Shown here: positions 13,201 to 25,200 of the stretch, one piece after another
Numbering within the stretch: position 1 is the first letter of the stretch
Layout of the letters: the number at the start of each line of letters is the position of its first letter
Assembly: GCF_001949145.1 (NCBI RefSeq)
Contig: NW_019091593.1
Location: 284,101-348,100 of the forward strand
Reading direction: 5' to 3'
DNA from: Acanthaster planci
Taxonomy: Eukaryota; Echinodermata; Asteroidea; Valvatida; Acanthasteridae
Length of the DNA stretch: 64,000 nucleotides
Program-made: the position numbers and the translations under genes
Notes under the pieces: model-generated
What the model was told of the DNA's origin: nothing
The model's input: only the letters and a program-made list of their open reading frames with translations
The model's database searches: none

Positions 13201-16200
13201 TTTCCTTTATATGGTTTCTCTTTTAGAGTGATTTTCATCCTTTCAGAGTTGTTTTTTTCCATTCTGTTGGGGTAGTTTTCACTTTTTTCGATTCTATGTA
13301 TGAGGGACCCACTCTTTTAGAGAGTGAGTTTTTCATTCTTTTGTTCTTAGAGGACCTTCCCGTTTTCACAATCCTAAGTGAGTGATAGAGTGATTTTCAT
13401 CTTTTTAGAGTTGTTTTTTTATTCTGTTGGGGTAGTTTTCACTCTTTTTGATTCTATGTATGAGGGACTCACTCTTTTTGAGAGTGAGTTTTTCATTCTT
13501 TTGTTCTTAGAGGACCTTCCCGTCTTCACAATCCTAAAAAGGAGTAAAATTGTCGGCTTCAGTATCATTTCAATGAGTGCAAATTCAACTAAAAAATACG
13601 TACCAGGTGATATCTGTTCCTCTCTCAATGTAATGTTCACCTATATTGCTCCTTGTGTTTTGTGCATAAGACCTTGATAATTTAATGACGGCTGCATTAA
13701 ATTCCTTTTACCTGGTTTTTGTAAAACAATATTAGGATTTTGGAAACAGGTACATTTCTTTTTGGACTGAGCCAATAGGTATTTAAGAAAATACCAAGGA
13801 AAGCCTTGAAAGGTTTAATGCCGAGTATACTGTTTTTAAATGTTTGGAAATGTTTTGAAACTTTTTTAATAAAAAAATATTATTATGAGGAAATAGAGAG
13901 ATCGTCAGTTAACTATACACACATTGTGCTTTTTCTTGAGACAGGCGGTCAGTCTTTGATTATGTTAAATAATTTTGTCGCGAGTTATCACTGTTTTTGA
14001 AATTCGTGGTGATACGCAGGTTCGTCGAAGCAGTGACTACCGAGCCCACATGCGATATGCACCCTCTGCTGACGAGCAGGTGACCTACTCGCCTGATGGC
14101 CTGGCCGGTGACGTTGTGTTAGAGTACGATGTGATTCATACCAGAGACGGAAGCTACACAGAGGTGACTAGGACAGAAAGGACAGACTGACCAAAAGACT
14201 TAGGATGTATTTGGTGTAGGACTCATCAGTTTGTGCTGACACTGTTCAAAAACTAGTTTAAACTTCATGGTATCGTCATGAAACAAATGTTCTCTAGACG
14301 GACTAATGGCAGTGACAACAGTGCACTACTCCTGTGACACAACACTGGAAAATTTTATGAGTCACAACAGTAATCGAAGGAAAAACCAATATAGGGAAGC
14401 GAAACCCTAAAAAAGGCTTGGTCCATAAGTAGGCCCACAGTTCCGAAACAAGACACTCATCCGCAGCTGTATTTCCCCCGTATTAAGGCTCTGCATGGTG
14501 GCCATCTTACAAGACAGTTGGTACGCACAAAGGATGTTTCCCTGTGGGACAAAGGAACCGCCCTGCAAGATGTCTACCACGCAAAGCCTGTGCATATTTG
14601 TAGCATTTAGGTTCGGTGGTTGTTGTAGAGATAGCTTTAAGCTTCTGAAGAATCTTACATCAAAGTTAAAAATGTCTTTTGTCAGTGTTTGCCTGAATTT
14701 CCCAGACAGGTTACAATGCTCTCAGGGAGGGCGTTCCACAATCTAGTGCAAAACTCTAGACAGCCGGTCTCGATTTCACCTGCTGTATAATTGTGTAGGG
14801 ATGGTTTCTGATGGAACTACATACCTGTATAACAATCCCGTTATCTGAATGAACGGTGATGTCTTCCGCAGGTGCAAGACGGCTACTTTGTCCACTTCTT
14901 TTCGCCGATTAGCTACCAGCACGCGGCCAAACATGTCGTCTTCGTCATCGACATCAGCACCTCCATGGTCGGCACCAAGCTCCGCCAGGTCAAGGAGGCC
15001 CTCAAGATCATCCTGGACGACCTGGGCCCCAGGGATCGCTTCAACATTCTGGTCTTCTCTGATGGCGTGCAGTACTGGAGGCGCAACGCGCTGGTGCCGG
15101 CCACGCGGAGGAACATCGACGCAGCCAAGAGATTTGTGGATGATTTGATCGTACAGGGAGGCAAGTTTGAAAATCAGTCAACTGATTGGTTTGTGAATAA
15201 TTTCGGGATGCTTGGGTAGATATGGAGCAATCTTGGGAAATCCCCCCCCAAGAAATAAAGTCTACCGTAACTCTCTCCTATTTGAAGAAGGAAGAATCCG
15301 CATAGTCATTCAAAACTGGATCGGTGGACTTACATCCTTACGAGCACCTGACAGCAGTGATGGCTACAGATCAGTTTATTTAGGTAGAGAGCTTCATATC
15401 AGAGAGCTCAGTGGTGCAGGAAAAATCGTCTATGTTGGTCTCAAATTATACACTGTTTTACCCGTGCAGTCGCCAACAATTCCATGAAATATCTTTGTTT
15501 CCATAATAGAAACCAATCTGGCTGAGGCAATCTTACAAGCCGACGCACTATTGGACCTGCAGTCTGAATTCCTAGCCGAAGACGAAAACATTCTCTCCAT
15601 GATGTACGTCTTATCCGATGGCCAGCCGACCATCGGGATCACGGACCGGGAGGAGCTCATCAGCACTGTCAACGCGGCCATCAACGGGGAGCACGCCTTG
15701 TTCTGCCTGGGCTTCGGCCGCAACGTCTCATTCGACCTCCTCGTCCAGCTTGGGCTCCAGAACCGCGGCAACGCCCGGCGGATTCACGAGACAGCCGACG
15801 CCAGCGAGCAGCTGCAGAGCTTCTACTTCGAGGTGTCCCGGCCTGTCATCTTCAACGTGGAGATGGATTACGAGCCCGGGGTACTTAACCCAGAGGACTT
15901 GTCTGTACAAAGCTTCCCGTTTTACTTTGAGGGATCAGAGTTGTCCGTTGCCGGTAAATTTTTTGAGAATCCAAGCTCCAACATCCTGGAAGGTAACGTG
16001 CGTGGAACCACTGCAACGGGACAGCCGTATCGAAGAGATTCTCGGCATGATATCAGGGTAGGGCATCAACTAGAACTTTAAATACCGAGTAGCCCACGAG
16101 CTTTTGATAGACCAAAAACTTCCTAAAATTGCACAGATTTCCACAATGAAACAAAACCGAGATTGTCATTTGTGAAAACAAGGGGAAAATACCAAAACTA

Positions 16201-19200
16201 CCGGTAGGCAATAACTCAAGGTTTGCCACAAGGTGTTAAGAGATTTAAAAGAATCTTATAGGGTGCCTCAGGCTGAAAGCTCGGGTTACATTGCAGGTTG
16301 TCAAGTTATCGTAAAAATACATTTGACCGATCAAAGCTTGCAGTACAGCCTCTCGTCATACAAGGCCTCTTATGCAAGGCCCCATTTATGTATTGAGAAA
16401 GATATTTTAATGGGCTAGTCTAGTCCTCCATTTAGAAGTTGTCTCATAGTCAACCCTAATAACAACATCTGGGGATGAAGACCACCAATAATAAGAGATG
16501 AAAACCAACTTAGAGGACTTTGAAGCTAAAATCTCATTTCAGATCACGGCACCGGAGCTTAGAAGTGAAAACACAGTACCGGACGTAGTCCAGCGAATCT
16601 GGGCCATGAAAACCTTTCAAGATCTGATTAACCAGTTTGCCATCACGAAGGATCCTGTCACCCGGCGGGCACTGGCTGACAGAATCGCGTCTCTTGCTGT
16701 CAGGTAGTGAAATAAATGATTACTTCCTTCATTATAAACATAAAGGCGTTTGTTTTCGCCAAAGCATCAGCTCATAGAAAACTTCATCTTGTGTAAGCTT
16801 GCTTGCACATTTAGAGGGAGTCTAAAATCATTTGTCCTTGATATTTGCTGCCTATTTAGTGTTTAAAAAAAAACTAAGAACAGGGCCGGTCTTTAGGATT
16901 TATAATAAAGAGTTGACAAGTAAACCTATATAAGATCATGAACCTTCGGAAGTGCATCGAAAGGTCTGTTGTTGTAAGTACCAGAGAAGTGTAGAGCAAC
17001 AACAGAGGGCCAACATTTCATCATTCAAAGGTGTATTCCAGTCCATCACCAAAAGGACATACAATAGACTAAATGACCTATGATAGACTTGTCATCGACT
17101 CGTGCCCCACCCAGATCCAGTTATGCCCCCACCTCCTCACAAAAATGGTTCTAGATCTGCCCTTGCTTCCTGCAAGAAGTCATGGGTCTGTCATTGCCCC
17201 TCTAGGTTGAGACATAAATGAACAAGTCCTCGACCGTACTTATTCGAATAGCAATGTGACAGTCACCTCGCTTTGTATTAGGTACAATTTTGTCACACCA
17301 CTCACCCCGATGTCTTTGTCGAGACGGGATCAGCCGACGGGCAACGTGCCGCCACCCTCCGTCATACACACAGGCACTACCATGGATATACTACGAAGCT
17401 TACTGGAAGATCTTCCAGGTGGGTGTACGGTAACAGCTAGAACGAAAATACTGAAAGAAGACAGTGACTATAACATACTAATCATGTGCAGAGTAGAATT
17501 CCTTGGTATAAAAATCTTCATTCCATTGTGGAAATTTTTGACTCAGAAGCAAACCAAACTGAAGGCCGGTTCATGCTTGGCGCACACTTAACGAACACAA
17601 ACGCGAAATTGTGACGTCAGATCAAATATTCGCACTACAAATTCGCAAGAGTTCAACACATTTTGACTCGAGCGGAATTTTGCTGCAATTTTTTTGTGAC
17701 ATCAAATTGGCTTTGCTTTCACATTCGCCTGTAGTACGAACCGACCTTTACACCGCACCCCCAACTGGCAGATGACATTTAGTGCCACTGTCGGCCTAGC
17801 TAAGGCATATCCTCAATTTAAAATTTCTACAGTTAATGCTTATAAAATGGGTAACTGCATACCTGTTTTATTGCGCAGTGAAACCACTAGTCACCGGGGA
17901 TCCATTTAATGTTGCTACGGAAAGCTCTGTAAGTAGCCACACCCATTTTGTGCGTATGATACAAGTACATTGAAAAGACTAAAGTCGTATGAAATTGTGA
18001 CACCTTTTGCTATCTTTAGTGACCCACACCAGTCATCTAGGTCAAGTACTCCATGAGCTCCATCTAATTAGCAATAACTTTCAGCACAGTGATCAATAAA
18101 ATATAGTGATTTACGAATTGATAACAATAAATCTAAGAGGAACCACTTACTCTAGTTTTTTGTTAACTCATATTTAATCGTTTATTGCCTTTGCTTAATT
18201 TGTCGAGGACATTGTAAGGGATGTGTTGTGTTTCTGAAGTCGATTGGAGACTGATGTTACGAAAATGTCGACAAAAACGTCCGTTCATTTTATCTTCAGG
18301 ACTATATCGACACTAAGAGCTTGACTATCAACTCCCAGATCGTGCTACGATTTGCCACAACTACCGTGAGTTCCACCATGGAGAACACGGGTACCAATGC
18401 AGGATGGGCCGTGTTCAAACAGAAGGTTCCCCTGCAGGCATTCATCACAGACTTTACCCTGTATGTATATGCAATACATAATGGTAGTGTCCAGTGCTAT
18501 AAATGGTTATAGATATCATGCATAGATTGCACTACGGATAACAGGGTTTCATAAAATGGGTGGAAAAAACAAAGTCGTGGTACATGTAGTGGGGGGTCGT
18601 CTGGATATTTATTCACACGCTGTCAGAAGACGAGATTCCATGAAATTCAAGGGATGCACTTCCGTTTATAATTTACTAAAATCGACCAGAGTGTAACTAT
18701 TTTGAATGGCGTTCAAATACAGGACGCAAATAGATGACGTGCAAACCCGTCGACATTTAGCGATAATTTCAAAGACGCTATGTATGATTAAACGCATGCA
18801 CGTGCATGCAGTCCATAATCTATATCTATTAGGCCAGTGTGAGCCTTTGGAGAATTGAGGGATGTTTACAAAGAGAGCCCAAGAAATAGACCATCAGTTT
18901 GTTCATCTCAAGTGATCCCCACTCTATGCTTCAACAATGTCTGGTTTCCTCCACAAGGGTCGTGGACGGCAAAACGTTCCACGGCGTCACAGATCAGAAG
19001 AGCCGCAACGTCACCTTGCAAAGCGGTAACCTGGAACTGTCCCTCGGCGGGGGCTTTATCAGTGAGCTGTAAGTCATCTGATGAGTAGGATTGTCCGGCA
19101 AGGTGGGGAGTAGATAAAGTCTTCTTTGGACGGGGACTGTCTCCTCTCGTGGAACGAGCGGATCTCAGGAGTTGTCTGAAGGACTTACCAGTTTGGTTCA

Positions 19201-22200
19201 GAATGTAATGGTTTCCTATTCATCAAAATGGTGTCATAATTAAACCACGTGTTGATACCATTTGGGGCAGCGTATATTCTGTAGTTTCTTCAGAACTCCA
19301 CGAGTGTTGAGCCCAAATATGAGAATCCAAGCGTGCAAAATCTTCCTATACGTTTGTCCTTTTCATTACATTGTGACTGTCAAATTATTTTTTGCATATA
19401 CAGGTGTATCGTTTTTTTGTTCGATGTCCTAAGTCTTATATCTTTAAAATCATTTCCTTGAGTTGATTTTTTCTACAAGGACTAAAGGAAAGCACCTTTG
19501 AAATGTTTGGTTTACCTGGGTGGATAAAACGTGATTAGGAAGCACTATCTGGGATGTTCTCTGTATCCATCTCAATATTTCAGGCAAATAAATAATTAAA
19601 TTTCCGTTTTAAATGCCATTAAACTCAACAGGCATTGTAACATTTTCTACAACCGTGGATTAGCATGGCGATGTTTTTTGTCAATTTACATCCTATGATT
19701 TCTCACAGGGACCCGGAGAGCAAAGTGTTTCTTGTGTCGGTGAAGGTTGAACCCGGTGCTTTGGCGGAGTTCTCACTCACCTACCAGATGCTTTTGCCCA
19801 GGCGACGGGGAATGTTCAAGCATGTTGTGGGCCTCTTCCCCGGGCAGGTGCTCCAAGCCTCTTAAATGACTACATCTTAATTCTTTTATTTCAAAGTTGT
19901 TAAGGCCGTGACAAGAATGGACACTCTATGTACAGTTGTCATGTTATTCTACTGTATATGGACCATTTGGAAAGGCAGAGGATAGTGGATGAGGAAATGT
20001 TGACCTAGAATGCATACGTTTTTAAAGTGGATTCCTCTCTGCAATGAAATTTGGCGTTTACGACATATTTACGACACTCGACATGCTAACGATTTGCATT
20101 GATAATTTGATTTGATTTCCGTTCACCACTATAATGGAAAAAAAATAAATATCATAAATGATACACAGGGTGATGCATGGAGAATACCTGGTAGAAGCAA
20201 AACTGTACGAGGTCATTTTCCCTTCACACAAAATACTTACTCTTACCTTCTAAATAAATATAATAAATAATTTGGTCAGTGAAAAGAAGTTTCCGAAGGG
20301 AATGTCATGTAACAGGCAAAACACCGATTAATACATAAATACAGATACACTATTGGAACATTAAACAGAAATATACTCTTTCCAGAAGGTTATAACTTTT
20401 CTTAAGTATTTTAAACATTTCTGAAATTTAAACTTTTTAACTTTTGTGATGTTAAAAAGTGCACCAAAACCTCAGTCGAAAAAAAGGTTAAATTCTACTA
20501 AGGGATGGTTTTCAAAACAGACCAGCAGCTGTGTATTTCATCCTCTGTCGTAGGTTGTGGACGATTTGAGGGTAGATGTCAACATCATTGAGCCTCAGGG
20601 CGTGAATATCGCTGACGCCTACGTTACGGACCGCTCCCTGGGTGACAGTCTGGCCCGCCTCCCACAGCTCATGACACGCCTTAGTAACAGCAACTGGAGG
20701 GTGAGATACCAGCCGACCAGGCAACAACAGCAGCTACTGAGTTCGGACGGCATCATGGGAGATTTCACAGTAGAGTATGATGTCATCCACAACAACGATG
20801 CTGGTGACATTCAGGTTAGCTCTTACATCCACGATGACTGTAGTGTCAGACATGGGGGTAAAACCCTTGGGGGATGGGGGTATCTATCCGCCCCACTGTT
20901 TGAGGTGGGGAGTGGGCTATTGAATGATCCCCTTCCCACTTTTTTGTAGTGAGCAAAAAGTTAAAGCGGACTGTGAAGAATTTTTCAGACTTCCAATGAC
21001 TAAAATGCATTCAATATCACCCAAACAAGGAAAACGTTTTTAAATAGTCATTCTAAATACATGTACATATTACAGATGTACATCAATATCATGAACACTG
21101 ACCTCTATATAGAGTCATGTGGTGTCAATAGCGCCCCTTGCTTTTCAAATTATTTTCAAGACACCCCCCCACCTTTCCCCATCCCCATTCCCCCAAATTT
21201 ACGCCACTGTGTCTGGTGTTGGTTACTATTAGGTTGAACGAAACAGACCGTTAGATGGGCCCATTATTTCGAGCAATCTTCCGCGGCCAATGCTGCATTT
21301 AGTTACTGCACCCAAGGTTTCCTGCTTTAGTATTTAAGAAAACTTGAAGAGAACTTGGTGTTATCGAGTTGGCAAACCATTTTCATTTCTGCATATTATT
21401 GCAGTTTAATCATGCCCATGTTACGACTGTCATACAGTGAAGATTACAAAACATCCATGTCGTAAAATATTTGTTAGCATTTGACATTTCCGGCGTGGGA
21501 AGAAAGAGAGTATTCAGGCGTGTAACTATCCGCCTCGAGCAGAAGCACCCCTTCATCGGTCGAAAAGAACCCCGTTGGAGGTTTATAATATTCATTTTGT
21601 TGATAGCTATGCGATTGCAAAGATTGCGTTTCCAGGTCGTTCGTGAACCAGCGATGAGCGGTTAGTACGAAAGAGCCTCCGTTTCTAAGGAAAAAACGCC
21701 TTCTCTTGGTTCAGCTCGACACCCATTATAAAAGAAACATAGATTCATTTTTTAAACTGTTCTAATTAAAAGCTTAATTTGCTGCTGGCGTTTGGATCGT
21801 TGATTTCTATTTAATTGGGTATGCTTTGTTTCATCCTTGTAGGTCCTCAATGACTACTTTGTTCAGTTCTTCTCTCCGAGCGGCCTATCTGTGCTCCGCA
21901 AGCACGTAATCTTTGTCATCGACATCAGCAGCTCCATGGAGGGCGTCAAGCTGGCGCAGGTAAAGGCGGCCCTCAAGACAATCCTGGACGAGATCTCCCC
22001 GGGAGACAAGTTCAACATCCTGCCCTTCTCCAACCAGGTGGAGTTTCTGGACCGCTACCGGATGGTGGAGGCCTCCGAGGCCAACCTGGAGTACACCAAG
22101 TCGTACGTGGACAAACTTCAAGTGTTTGACGGTACAGTGCATTGATGTTGGTCATTGATTCCAATCGTTTATCGATGGGTTTAATAGTTGGAAGCGTTAA

Positions 22201-25200
22201 GCCTAGCTGTGTATCGTACATCCTTGGCATTTCCAAACTTTGTTGGTGAAAGCGGCATCTGTCTGTGACATCTGCTAGGGTTCAGTTATTTTGTTAATCC
22301 TGTTTCAAGTACTTTAGAGCCCGAGTTTCCTTACCTCTTCAGGTTTGAATATTTGGTCTTACCTTTCGTCAACGAACGCAGATGTGTATTTACCTGTTAT
22401 GAGGGATGTCTTATATATCTTTCGTGTGGACTTGACCTTTTTTTCGACAGGTTGTCCAATCGGACACCAAACTCAATCAGGGACATATCATCCTCTATTG
22501 TCCAGTACAATGTGAATGTATTACACGATATTGAAGCTTTATTCACGAAGGCAGTTAAAGCATGGTAAAGGAGACGTTTATTTCTTTCCTATTCAGCCAC
22601 GAACCTCAATGATGCAATACTTGAAGGGGTCAACATGCTCAGACGGGAGGGCGAAAAGGTGCGCGGGGAAAAAGTCATCTCTATGTTGGTGGTGTTGACG
22701 GACGGCGAGCCGACCTTCGGCGAGGTCGATAAGGGCGAGATTGAGCGCAATGTCGAAGACGCTATCAACGGCGACTACTCGCTCTTCTGCATCGCCTTTG
22801 GCGAGGACGCCGACTTTGCGTTCCTCAATCGGCTGGCTCTCAACAACTACGGCGTGGCCCGCCGGGTACCGGAGAGGGCGGACGCCAGCATCCTCCTGCA
22901 GGGCTTCTATGATGAGGTGGCCACGCCCCTGCTCTACGACCTCCAATTCTACTACTCGGAGGGCGTGGTGCCCAACACGCTGAGCAACAGGTTCTTTGCC
23001 AACTACTTCAACGGGTCGGAGATCGTGATTGTGGGGAAGTTGGACGAGAATCGGCTGGCCAATCACGTCTTGAGATCGTTCATGTACGGTAAAACAGCAG
23101 ACAGCGAAGTATCGTTGGCAGCGGATAGCAACACAGTTGTAAGTATCAATTTTTAACCCTTTCCCGCTTTCGAGTTCCAAAACTGCTGTTACCACATTCC
23201 TAGCTCATTCATGACTTAGCAAATGTAAACTCATGTCACAATTCAAAACATTGTACTCGGAAACTGGTAGACAGAGGGGATAGTCTACGATGGGCCGAAC
23301 AATATAGACTAAAAGATAAATCAGTTGATTTGCAATCTGGCTTTTTTCTTCTATGTTGCGGTAGGTGCCAGCTCGAGTCTTACTGGACCGGTCCATCCCA
23401 CCCGATCTCATCGAGCGCATCTGGGCCTACGTCATGATCGAGTCGCTGGAGCGCAGACGGGACACCTTGAAGAGCCCCAACCCCGTCATCCAGTTCATCC
23501 AGCAAGACATCACCGACACGTCCCTCCGGTACGCCTTCCTGAACCCCTACACGAGGATGACAGTCAGTGAGCGGCGACCAGGGACGCCTGGTGGGGGCGG
23601 CACGGTCGGCCTGAGCGTCTGGGAGCGCCAGCTGCCTGTCGACGTCAGAGACAGTCTCAGTAAGGCTCTGACGGTCGTGCCAGACGTTGTTCCCATCCCC
23701 AATGGTACGTTTAGCCACACAACACTATTATTTAAATAAGCAATAAGCAATGAGCAAAGTAAACAACACGGGCGTCAAATACAAAAATATCCCCAAATTT
23801 AGAGCAAATCCAGAATCAACATAAGTTCTTTTTGTTCAGAATAAAAAACTCGTTCACGTTTAAGCCAAACATCCTCACATAGTAAGTGGCTTGGGGGATC
23901 AGAACAAAAGTATTTCACTTCTCTGGTAGAAGTTACAAAATGTCATACGATTGATTGCAGGCTATCTTGCTCACATCATGCTGCCATTCCGAAACACTCG
24001 AGATCAAATCACTGTGTTTCGATTCTGTCTCTAATTTCAATTATTTCTGATGTTTTGTGCATGGTAGGTGGAACAGGGAGCTTTCGAGTTCATGTGTCTC
24101 TGTGCTTCGACATCAACGGTGGTGCTGGTGACGTCATCAGTTTAGTGAAAGATCGAGTTAAAGGTACCCCAGTCTGTTTTAACACTAAGTCACCTTGCTT
24201 TGAACTCTCTAGTTACAAGGAAACGATGGAAAAGTTCAGCCACGGCAGACTTTAATCACAAGGAAGCCATTGCTATCATGTTTCCTGATCTCTTTTATAA
24301 TCTGCCAAATGGGGTGGTGCCAGACTACTTTTGGTTCCACGCCTCACTTTTTTTAATGTTGCTTTAAACATGACAATACATGTTTAATAAATTACAAATT
24401 TCAAATTATTCATTATTGTACATTAAATTAATCTGTAATGAACTTTACGTCATTGCTTTCATTCTATTCTTATGTTCCCAAACTTAAACTGTTTACCTCG
24501 CTTCAATATTTCAATATCGCCTACTTGTGAATAACGTCATTTGCTGTAAAGGCTGCGATCATAATATTATATGGTTTAGTGTTTCAAATGTCTTGTTGCA
24601 AACAGAAGTATGAACGGTTGCCTGAATCAGCGAGTAAGGACACTCTAAGCCCGAATCACGGGTACCTCTTAAAGCTTCCGTGCATTTATTGTGTTGTATG
24701 ATATACAAGTTTTTGAATCTTTCTTCCTTTTCATTTGCCAGAGCCATTGTTGGCAAGAGTTGTTTATGATACTAAAACTACATTTACCCACAGAGTTCAA
24801 ACTTTTCAGCCTAAATTACATGTGCCCCTTTAGCATAGTCTACATCGGATAGATCGTGATTAAACGATGTCACTGTCCCTCTTACAAGTGACGTCAGAGT
24901 GGCATCATAGTATTTTTTTCTCTTACTTGACGAAAGTGAGTGAAAAAAATCACCAAGATTTGGTTCTCTGCAGAGCTCCACATTTGGGTATCGGTCGTTA
25001 TTCAGAACGGCATTCTTGTGTCGATGTATGACTATGTTTCCTTACAATTGAAGATAACTTTTTTCTTTTGCAGGTGTGTACATAAACGGCAAATTAATCA
25101 CCAATCTCGTCCAGGAGAGCGGTGTGCAGAAGCAGGAAACTTACATCGGCGAGATCGGGGCTGTGTTCACCGGGCAGCGGCGCGGCAGCGCCCGGTACAC

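Noticed and set aside
22593-23195. 200-codon open frame on the minus strand
   Set aside because: It lies exactly opposite gene A exon 27. Its length comes from the GC-rich codon use of the plus-strand vWA exon, and the protein shows no family features.
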